NCBI GenBank assembly: GCA_003550305.1
Contig: QKYT01000279.1
Coordinates: forward strand, 69,925 to 83,015
Reading direction: 5' to 3'
From: Glomus cerebriforme
Taxonomy: Eukaryota; Glomeromycota; Glomeromycetes; Glomerales; Glomeraceae
DNA: 13,091 nt
Positions 1 through 8,164 of this stretch are shown here, in pieces (within the stretch, counting starts at the first letter, position 1; every line of letters begins with the position of its first letter). Under the pieces are notes generated by a model. That model was not told the origin of the DNA, made no database searches, and saw only the letters and a program-made list of their open reading frames with translations. The translations under genes were made by a program, and so were the position numbers.

Positions 1-20
1 TCTGATATGGGATAATTTAA

Positions 21-100
21 ATTATGTGATTTTATGATGCGATCAACTTAAATTATGCATTTATCACATAATTATGCATTTAACGTGATATTATGTGATT
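21..100. repeat. Short direct and inverted AT-rich repeats at the window edge
   Basis: An 11-base word (attatgtgatt) occurs at 21-31 and 90-100. The reverse complement of its first ten bases (atcacataat) lies between them at 63-72, so either outer copy could pair with it as a hairpin. A 13-base word (aattatgcattta) is repeated directly at 51-63 and 70-82. This may be the end of a small mobile element cut by the window edge, or plain low-complexity AT-rich DNA. No target-site duplication can be judged. Confidence 0.4.
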
Positions 101-135
101 GCATAGAATCATCGTCCCTGTCCTATCCACCTCAC

Positions 136-525
136 CTTACTACCCCAGTTTTTGTTATCAAAAAAAATCCCTAATTGTTCATATTCTTGACCACCTTCAA
201 ATTTACAAGTATACATTCTTTTTATAGGAGAATATTGAAAAGTTGGTTCACTATAAAATAAAATAATAAAAAGTCCTTCAGAAAAGGGTTCCATTTTTAA
301 AGTTTTTACTCGAAATTCACTTCTATGAAACTGTAAGCATGTCTTTAACTACATTACAAAAGAATGTTTAAAGTGGTGAATATCATATAAAGATGGAGAA
401 GTTAGACAGTATGAGTAAGGTATTATTTTATTATTTGGGTAAATAGTCCTTTCATGAATAGAAAGTGATTTTTTAGTTGAAAAAGTTTTGGGAATATTGA
501 TAGAACAAAGAAAACATGTACAGTA
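136..525 (-). pseudogene. Exon of unrecognised gene with Cys/His-rich start, one in-frame stop
   Basis: On the minus strand one frame reads as protein for about 130 codons, broken only by a TAG at 349-351. It starts in a Cys-rich stretch (YCTCFLC) followed by FSTKKSLSIHERT, which has the spacing feel of a C2H2 zinc finger. It continues through HHFKHSFVM, the stop, SEFRVKTLKMEPFSEG, SEPTFQYSPIKRMYTCKFEG and LGIFFDNKNWGSK. A possible splice donor (GTGAGG, 130-135) follows the AAG codon that ends at 136, so the gene probably continues off the left edge. If unspliced, the frame ends in a stop at 109-111. The 5' boundary near 525 is not defined. An open frame this long with mixed residues is unusual in such AT-rich DNA, which supports real coding. 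I do not recognise the family, and zinc binding is inference only. Confidence 0.4.
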
Positions 526-754
526 AATGGCATTATAAAATAAAAAGTATTTGGAACTTTAAATTTTACAAAATGAAAAATTTCTAATTCAGGTAATATA
601 TAATTGTTTCAAAAACCAATCAAATCTTACTTTTAGTATGATATAATATTGTATGGGGTGTGATTTCATATTATTTGTAACGGGAGTGATGCTGTTGAGT
701 CGAATCCGCCCAATATCATACGCGATTACGCAGTTAAATTTTTTTTTCCGCATT
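526..754. promoter_or_regulatory. Possible divergent promoter region
   Basis: This 229-bp stretch lies between the minus-strand exon that starts near 525 and the plus-strand start codon at 755. It holds a TATA-like run (tatgatataatatt, about 637-650) and a T-rich tract (about 739-747) just before the ATG. A shared upstream region is inference. The plus frame stays open upstream from 653, so a longer N-terminus starting at that ATG is possible. Confidence 0.25.
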
Positions 755-3421
755 ATGCTTAAGTTTGACAAATACTTCGACGATTTGACTTCCTGCTCGC
801 TAATTAGCTTCTTGGAGCACAAACTTCCGACGGACAAAAAGAAAGCCTACAGCCTATACAAAGGAACACTTAGTTCTATTGCCAAAGACGTTGATACAGA
901 GCAAGATCGAAGAGTGACTGCACGCGCTTGCATGGATGCTTTTAAGGTTTTATTTCTTTCATACTGCTTTCTTTGTTACGTAAATGCGTCGTGTACCATC
1001 GTCCTATCCCATCCTCCTCCAATCGACCTTTCGTGTCGTGAGGGACATTTGTTTGACCTCTGTGTCAAACCCATGTCATGAGGAAACATTTGTTTGACCT
1101 CCGTGTCAATGGGAGAATATGCCTCTGTGCTGGTATGGATTCTACACTACCTCCGCCGAACCTCTGTGTTTTGGAGTTAGGGCCTCTGTGCTGTGTGTGT
1201 CCCTTTGGTGCATATTTGTGTCGAATAATTAAAAATACTCCTCTTCAAGCGTTCCGAACCATAAAATCTTTCCTTAAAACAGGATCAAAGCAAGTCGGAG
1301 GTGGTGAAACAATATTGGACAAAGAGAGAACTGGAGAATAAGATTGATATCGAAGAGGTTGGCATGTTAATTCTCGAAACCTTTACTACATCTTGATTTG
1401 CATACTGAATGGTCTATTTTTTTAGAACTTGCACATTCTAGACGCAACAAAAGACGTGCGAGTTCAAGGCCGTTTTCTACGAAAAACAATCATAAAAAAG
1501 CTCGAAAAAAGGAGTGGCTTTGAAGACAATGTGAGTCCGGTTAAAAACACGGTCATTAAGTTAGTTACATCTTATAATTGGTTTACGATTTTCTTTAGGA
1601 AGAGGATCCCGGGAAGGTGCTTAGGAAAAGAAACCGACCATTTAATAATAACAATGTATACGAAGCAATAATTATTGAATTCTTTTTTTATATCATTTCA
1701 TAATACTGACCTTGTATTTCTGTAGGATTTGAGTGAAGAGGTCGACAGTTTTTTTAAAAGTCCAGCCGAAGAAAAATCGTCTAATCTGTTTTTAAAGAAA
1801 CTGCAAAAATCGAAAGATGAAACGGACAATGAGGAGGGTGAGGTATGGTGCTCACATAAAATGAATTGTTCGGTTATCGCCATTCATAACAGATAAATTA
1901 ATTCGGGGATATATATTCTTTATCTCGCTTTCACTTTTTGTAGATTAATCACCGGGCAGAGAAGCATAAGCGGGATAAGTCGTCTCGTTGCTCCGATTGT
2001 GACATGGAGGTAAATACATTTAAAATCGGATCTTACAATGGATAAATAAGATTTACCTTCTTTATTCTTTAGATCAATATCTATGAACTAATGTTGAGTA
2101 GCACGGGCAGAATAGTGGAGGACATTCTCTTTGAATTCGCCAAAGAAATGGACTATGAGCAGTAAGTTTCTCGAAAATTAAATTCTTTTTATCTTATCAC
2201 TTATGATGCTGGCATATTATTAGTCATGCCCATTCCTACATTGTTGACTTTGACGACGAGGATATAAAAGCATTATTTGATGAAGAGGAGTGGAAAGAAT
2301 TAACAAAAGATAAAATTGGAGTTCCTCCAATTCCACACGACATTGCAAGAGAGCTAACGAAATACGGAAAAAAAACGTTAAAAGAGTTACGTGCAATAGT
2401 GATGGTACCATACCTTAAAGAGGAAGAAGAATATGATGTTAACAAACATTATGAACAGGAATGGATCCAAATGGCTGTATGAAAATGTGGATGCTCCATT
2501 AATTAGGAGCCAATATGAAGATTGGTTCACGGTCGCGCTTTTTGGAACGTGCATTGATTTCTGTATTAGAGACATCCAACTAGGCACCGACATTAAAAGG
2601 TTTTAATCATATTTGATAGTAAATTATCATGAACTTNNCTTTTTTTAATATGATTTATTTANCACTGCTCATAGAACCGATGCGCCNTCACTGAGTAGTG
2701 CAAACAGGAAGAACCGTGGTCGAAAAGCAAATACACGTACAAGGAAGCTCACCGGTCGCAAAATTGACGGGATAATATATACCGTCGACAAACTTTTTGA
2801 AGTTGGAGCCATCGAAGGAGCAAGATCCTATTCAGGTGCTTCAGACCAGAAGTATCTTCTCGAGACATTCAAAATGNCGAANACTCTTCGCGACATGTAT
2901 GCTGATCTAATGAGAGCCGTAGATTATGACGATCAAAAAGCAAATAAAATTCAAGTGATTGGCATTTTACACCTCGGGTTNTGGATTCAATTCGCTAGGT
3001 TGTGGCGTGCTGGTGGGTCGATTTGCATTTTTCGCAAAGACCCTCTATCTTATAATGTAGATAGCAAGTTTTCAGAAATGGGGATAATATCCTTTTTAAA
3101 GCTTCTAGTATCAATTTATCAGCATAAGGTAAGAAAAAATTTTATTCTTGTAATTATGATTCCATTTCTCGTTAGTTTCCTATTCATTGTGTTTCATTTT
3201 CACAGATTATAATAAAGGACAACCTGCAAGTCCTAAATATTCGAAACAATATTAAGCCAGAAGATGACTTGTTTAATGAATTGACGAAAGTTGGCCAATT
3301 TTCTTCATCATCACGCTCCATTTCTTCACCACCACGCCCGATTAAATTTTTTTCTGATTCTTTCAAGACCCCAAGGAAATCAAGGAAAAAAAGTCCGGTA
3401 AAAAAGAGAAAGTTGAAGTAG
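755..3421 (+). CDS. Ten-exon uncharacterised fungal protein with PD-(D/E)XK-like core, one frameshift
   Basis: By-eye exons are 755-946, 1283-1357, 1426-1530, 1599-1655, 1726-1842, 1944-2009, 2073-2161, 2224-2599, 2675-3128 and 3206-3421, about 580 codons. All introns are GT-AG and reading frame is kept across each junction. Exon 8 needs one frameshift at 2477-2482, where the first frame hits TGA but the next frame continues as YENVDAPLIRSQYEDWF. Exon 9 encodes the conserved core: GRKIDGIIYTVDKLFEVGAI with Asp about residue 391 and Glu about 402 and 407, then KTLRDMYADL and KIQVIGILHLG. The order resembles a large uncharacterised Mucoromycota family, and the spaced D...E residues suggest a PD-(D/E)XK nuclease-like fold, though the usual Lys is not evident (IEGAR). 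The tail PRKSRKKSPVKKRKLK looks like a nuclear localisation signal. The middle (exons 4-6) is charged and probably disordered. Several N bases (2687, 2877, 2882, 2981) leave residues undefined. Function is unknown. Confidence 0.75.
947..1282 (+). other. Unusually long, GC-richer first intron
   Basis: At 336 bp this intron is far longer than the gene's other introns (about 60-110 bp) and is richer in G and C than the surrounding DNA. The donor is a weak GTTTTA after AAG, and the acceptor is AAAACAG at 1276-1282. Both sides join in phase 0 (MDAFK to DQSKSEVV). If retained, the frame runs on to a TGA at 1079-1081 and adds about 44 residues to exon 1, so a short read-through product is possible. 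A better-looking donor (GTAAAT near 979) also exists. The intron probably gained an insertion. Confidence 0.55.
1034..1113 (+). repeat. Imperfect 40-bp tandem duplication inside intron 1
   Basis: Two copies of an approximately 40-bp unit lie head to tail at 1034-1073 and 1074-1113, sharing the core acatttgtttgacct followed by c(t/c)gtgtcaa. The motif cctctgtg recurs several more times just downstream (about 1120-1200). The copies differ by a few substitutions and one small indel. This may be part of an inserted element or a minisatellite. Confidence 0.6.
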
Positions 3422-3922
3422 AGTTTTAATAATACCTATTGACACATCATTCTTTTCCGAATTCATTTGATGGGTTAATTATTGAAGTAAACACTAAATT
3501 ATATGGCAAGGATTAGATTATATTTTACATATACTGTATGTATTTTTATTTTTATAGGGAAAAAAAATCCAAGATCGTTTTGTAAATGCTGTGCATCAAA
3601 CAAATATAAATTGTATTATTACAAATCATAATCCCAAAATATTAAATCCCATAAATATTACAATTGGAATCCCATCTTCTCATACACATTAAGCAGTAAA
3701 AGTTGCCAGATTTCCCCAGCGTAACCACCAAAAAATCACCGGCACGTGATATTTTGTGGTGCACCAGCCTCATCAGCCTCATGTTTTACTTATTAATTTG
3801 TGTTCCAAATATTTATATTATTCAAAAACCTGTAATTTTTTTACTGTTTGATTTATATTTTTTATTATAAACTTAATTCGTATATTATTATTGTATTTTA
3901 TGTATTTTAATAGTTTTAATAA
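3422..3922. other. Gene-free spacer with an inverted repeat around CACGTG
   Basis: No convincing coding frame is seen between the stop of the ten-exon gene and the MULE start codon. Most of it is A/T-rich. At 3725-3761 a GC-richer imperfect inverted repeat (ccaccaaaaaatcac ... gtgatattttgtggtg) surrounds a CACGTG palindrome (3743-3748), followed by the short repeat cagcctcatcagcctcat. It could be a solo end of a small transposon or a bHLH-type binding site (E-box CACGTG). Neither is proven. Confidence 0.35.
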
Positions 3923-6279
3923 ATGGACTCTCAAGAGCAAGAGCAAAACAACAATATTAATATAAAGTTGCAAAAATGCACTGGTTGTTATAAAAATTTA
4001 CCTATTGAACTTTATCTTCATGATAAAACTAATAAGCAATTTCGCACTTGCATTTACTGTCGTACAAAACAATCAAAAAAATCAAAACACCGCCTGCAAG
4101 GCGACTGAAAAGAGTAATAATTCAGATAACACTGAACCTGTAATACAATTTGCTAATTTTGATGAATTTCTTGACTTTTATTCTGAACAACTGGAAGAAT
4201 TTGCCAAAAACTAAGAAAATAAAGAAAATGTAAATGATTTCCATTTAAATATAGCATGTGCTGTTAACTCTTACTTATTTGATGGATTACCAAGGGAAAT
4301 TGCTAATGAGATTAAAGGGCAAATTTCTGATATAGATGGATATTCTTGGAAGTAAGTAATCATCAAATATTGGCATTACTTATTATAAATATAGATACTA
4401 AAACATTATTTTATTAGTTTCCATAAAGAATATGAATGTCAAAACTGGAATTCAGTATCTTTTTGGTATTTCTGTTCTCAGCGAACAAATCTCAAAAAAA
4501 AGTCACGTAAACATACAGATCTTAATCATCAACATGATACATCATCAATGCAATGGTTTGAATGCAACGGAATGCTTAAAGTTACCATTAACATAGCAGC
4601 TAACATTTTCAAGCTCATATAAGTCATGAACAATTTCATCCTGTTTCTTCAGAATATTCTGTACCAGATTCTATTAAAGATTTTATTAAAGAAAATATCA
4701 ATCTTCTATCCCATGAAGTCTATGCTAAATTTGTTTCTAATGGAATGGATTTGTCAATTTGCCAAAAACAAATATAATTTTGGTGGTCAAAATTCATGGT
4801 TGAATTTTACAAACATGATGAAAATGCATTTATTTCAGCAAAAAAATGGCTTGAAGAAAATAATTTTGAAATCATACATTACTCAGAATCTCCAATACAA
4901 GCCATTGGCTTCATAACAGGTTTAGAGAAGATAATTGAAAAAAATAAAATTTGCTTGTATGAGTATAGGATTAATGCCACTTGTAAGTTTTAATACTAAT
5001 TAATCTAATATAAAATTTATTAATAATTACCGTTACTAAAGTTTTTATTATTTATGTATTTATTTAGATAACACAAATAATCTGAAATTTGAGCTTTATG
5101 ATTTTCATGCAGAAGTTCATGGTACTGGATTTCCGTAGGCCTATTTATTTCTTGAAAACAATGAAAATTGCAATGGATTAATAAGAACAGATACTATAGC
5201 AACCTTTCTAATAGAAATTTGACTCCGCAAGTATGTGGAGCCAGAATTTTTTTTGACAGATAAGGATTTTGCACAAATATCTGCAGCATAACATGCATGG
5301 CCAAGTGTAAAAATTCAATTATGTTGATGGCATATGCAACGTGCTATTGAAACAAAATTAAAAGATTCCAAAAAGACTTAACAAATTATATATAATCTGC
5401 TTATTGTACATGAAAAATTTTCTTTTATTGAATTAACCTTTGTACCAACAATAGAAACAAGATCAGAAAGATTTGTCTGAAAGAATTGCGTAAAGAGGTT
5501 TGGAAAATTATAGATCAGAATTTACACCAACATCCATTAATACCCAATTTAGCTGGGAATTATCTAACAAGTGTTAAAATACAAGAACAAGCTGTAAAGG
5601 AAATTTATGATTTTTGTAAACAACATTTCTTAATACATCTTTAGATATATTTATGAAAAGAGTGGTATAATGATGGTCATTGGGAATTATGGGTATGATC
5701 AGCTCATAAAAATATTTCAATTCTTAAGACAACAATGTTCATTGAAGAGTACTGGAAAGCTCTAAAATGAGATTTTTTATATAAATTCTTTTGCCCTCAT
5801 CTTGATCTTATTACTTATATTATATTATTAAAAATGATACCACTTCAAAAATGAAAATTTTAGCAAATACTGGTTGGACAGGAGAATCCAGATTGGAAAA
5901 AGCAATTTAAAGCTGAGTGAAAATAGCTAAGTAAATGCAATATTGAAAACATTTATACAACAAATATTCTAACAAATTGGTTTATGATCTGCAAGCATTT
6001 AATTTAATTAAAAGGGGCAGTAGATGTGGATTTTTTCACAAAATTCAGTGAAACCATAATTATCCATTTATATGGGAAAGTATACATGAAATTCCTTATG
6101 AAACAAGTTTTGTTGAAATGATAGAAATTCCTAAAAATAGTACTGATTTAACTGAAGAAATTTGGAATGATCATGTTATTATTTATGACTAACTCATTGA
6201 TGTAACAGAGAAAGCATTGAATTTTCTAAAGGAACATAAAGAAGCTAAAAATTCTCAGTGGATTAAAGGAGTAGAATAA
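3923..6279 (+). pseudogene. Decayed MULE (Mutator-like) transposase
   Basis: Cut-and-paste DNA transposase of the Mutator-like superfamily, dead here. The N-terminus (ATG at 3923) has a two-Cys-pair motif (CTGC ... CIYC) like a zinc knuckle. Two introns survive, 4352-4417 and 4983-5067, each restoring frame. After the second intron the text YNTNNLKFELYDFHAEV, GTGFP and AYLFLEN is typical of these elements. The second catalytic Asp lies in LTDKDFAQ (about 5256-5275), the Glu candidate in MFIEEYWKALK (about 5738-5760), and a SWIM-like ICKHL remnant is near 5987-6001. The first catalytic Asp, expected in the D-A-T-Y motif, reads Asn (codon 4973-4975). At least three frameshifts (near 4085, 4615 and 5480) and over ten in-frame stops are present, several explicable by C-to-T or G-to-A change. 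The coding trace ends with SQWIKGVE and TAA at 6279. No clear terminal inverted repeats were found. The family is recognised from motif order, not from a search. Confidence 0.85.
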
Positions 6280-6392
6280 AATTTTTATCAATTGAGAATA
6301 TGGTTCGGGTGTATCTTTATCTTCATTGTTGTCTTTTTGCTTTTTAATTGATATAATTATTTATAAAGAAACCATAATGTTTACAAATTACA

Positions 6393-7029
6393 TTAATTTA
6401 ACGTACTATCAAAATTATCATCATCTGCTTTGGGTATTGTATTTGCGTCAGGCTAAAAAGAGAAAAGCTCAAATGCTTACTATCAAATAAAAACATTTTA
6501 CCAAAAAAATAACAAAAAATACTATACTTGTTTTTTGTCCTCTTCTGAAATTATTGTCTCTTGTCTAAGGCATTTGGATGAATCATCTTCATCCGTATTT
6601 TCTATATATCTGTCATATGCACGTGCCTTCAGTTTCAATTCATATAAATTTTCTTTTGCATTCACGAGATTTTTGGTGGCATTTACAAGACCTTCAGTTG
6701 CATTCGTGTCAACCTGTCAAATAAGTTGGTCTACATAATTATATGTACATATACACAAATTTAATAATGATTAATTAACGTACCTGTGTATCAATTCTTT
6801 TAAAAAATAAGATAACTTCTACGTATCAAAATGAACATTTCACAGTATCATTCAGCTTATGGGCTTTGTCTTTCGCTCTTCTAAGTGATGATGTTGATGA
6901 GATTATTAAAAGCAAATGGTTCTTGTATTTGTCAAAAATTTCATCATAATCTTCTGATGTCAAATGCACACATACTTTTGCTAAATATTTGAAACAACCC
7001 ATATAACCCCAGTCTTCAACTTTGTGTTA
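6393..7029 (-). pseudogene. Three 3' exons of an unrecognised gene, one in-frame stop
   Basis: Minus-strand exons are 7029-6784, 6713-6528 and 6452-6393. The introns (6714-6783 and 6453-6527) have GT-AG borders and both junctions are phase 0 (RIDTQ to VDTNAT, EEDKKQ to PDANTI). The protein reads VEDWGYMGCFKYLAKV, TSEDYDEIFDKYKN, ATEGLVNATKNLVNAKENLY, LKARAYDRYIENTDEDD and ends DDNFDSTLN. The middle is Lys/Glu/Ala-rich and probably helical, possibly a coiled coil. One TGA (6826-6828) breaks the first exon, so the copy may be inactive. The 5' part is unclear. An open frame at 7346-7122 (with MASQS after an upstream ATG) could be an earlier exon but has no safe splice link. The gene ends only 114 bp from the end of the MULE coding trace, in opposite orientation. 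No family was recognised. Confidence 0.5.
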
Positions 7030-7866
7030 CTGAAATAGGAAGAAATACCGCTTGAAATATCTATCTATAAAAAAAGTTAGAATAATTTAGCCATTAAGAA
7101 ATATGATATTGTAAGTATTAACTATAAGAAAATCATGATAACGGCATTGACAAAAATGAGTTTCTGGAAAGAGTCCCTTGCAATGAATCTATCTAAGGGG
7201 ATTACAGCTGTAATGAGTCCTAGTAGATGTTGCAAGTTCGCCTTCCAAACATTGGCTGCAGGAGTCCAATATAAATATAAATAATTGGCCAGGTTACGTA
7301 CAGACGTAAGTATACTTTGTGATGCCATCAGAGCGTGGAGAAGCAAATATAGATGATGGTTTAGAAATTTGTTTTCTGTTTTTGTTCAGGTCAGGTTTTA
7401 AAAGGAAAAAAAAAATTTGAAATATTTTGGGAATCAATTTTCTTGGATTATATAGCAAATTACTACGACAAGTACATGATAGTCACGTACTCAATAGACT
7501 TAAGTAGTCACAGTTCTATGAACTGTATATTTTATTTATTATTTTTTTTTCCAATATATATTCTTTTTAGGTAACTTGAAACTAACTTCAATAAGATGCT
7601 TTTTAATGAATTTGGAATTTAAGTGTGTGAGACTTTCTTTTTCTTATTGATTTTTCTTTTAAAAATTTTATTAGACTTTCTTTTATTAATTACGTTTAAC
7701 TATAGATTTTAAAAAATTTATTTAGTTTTTTTATAGTTCGTTTATTACTTTATAAGTCTCATTAATAAAAATATATTATTTCTGTAGTTTATGAATAGAT
7801 TTATTTAATTTTCAAGTGATATATAAAACATATAATAGATTTTAAGAAACATGTTTTTATAGATAT
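7030..7866. other. Mostly gene-free AT-rich stretch with a small palindrome
   Basis: Apart from the uncertain minus-strand open frame at 7122-7346, no coding signal is seen. A short perfect palindrome (CAGTTC tat GAACTG) lies at about 7510-7524. From 7530 on the DNA is almost pure A/T with pyrimidine-rich runs such as actttcttttt. Confidence 0.4.
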
Positions 7867-7995
7867 TTAATTTTTAGCATATTTGCTTAATTGTTCTGAG
7901 GTGGAGTCAGCTAACAAATTATGCTTTTCTAGAAACTGCTCTAAGATAAATACAAAGTTATTAACTTTAGGTTTTTGGATTCTTGAGGTAGCCAT
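7867..7995 (-). CDS. Small 42-residue ORF, unrecognised
   Basis: The frame opens at ATG (7993-7995) and closes at TAA (7867-7869). It begins MATSRIQKPKVNNFVFILEQ and continues FLEKHNLL, then ends LSKYAKN. The residue mix is protein-like (amphipathic, with a Phe/Leu pattern) and unlike translated AT noise. It lies about 170 bp downstream of the decayed helicase on the same strand, so it may be the first exon of a second gene of that element or a fragment of another transposon. No domain was recognised. Confidence 0.3.
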   Translation of the reverse strand: MATSRIQKPKVNNFVFILEQFLEKHNLLADSTSEQLSKYAKN

Positions 7996-8164
7996 TTTGG
8001 TATTCATATTAATATTAAGTATTATCTAGTTATATTAATCTAGTTATTTTTCAATTCGAAAAAAATATTCCTAAACTAAAAGGATATTTACATTAATTTG
8101 AATTTTGTAAAGAACAGAAAGTTTCATCTTTACCAATATCTATTTACCCACTCTTATTCACTCT
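7996..8164. other. Short spacer with no feature seen
   Basis: A/T-rich sequence between the small ORF and the end of the helicase remnant. Translations past the helicase stop at 8165-8167 show only stop-rich text. Confidence 0.3.

Noticed and set aside
589..837. Minus-strand open frame of 82 codons
   Set aside because: It overlaps exon 1 and the upstream region of the well-supported plus-strand gene on the opposite strand, with no splice or motif support. Judged a shadow.
1078..1341. Plus-strand open frame of 87 codons rich in Cys
   Set aside because: It lies mostly in intron 1 repeats and runs across exon 2 in the wrong frame. The Cys content comes from the tgtgt/ctctgtg repeats.
2220..2593. 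Three overlapping minus-strand open frames
   Set aside because: All are antisense to exon 8 of the plus-strand gene, whose sense frame reads as protein. No independent evidence.
4626..4916. Plus-strand open frame of 96 codons
   Set aside because: It is an alternative frame of the MULE remnant. The neighbouring frame carries the recognisable transposase text.
6535..6738. Plus-strand Ser/Phe-rich open frame
   Set aside because: It is antisense to a spliced minus-strand exon that keeps frame across two introns.
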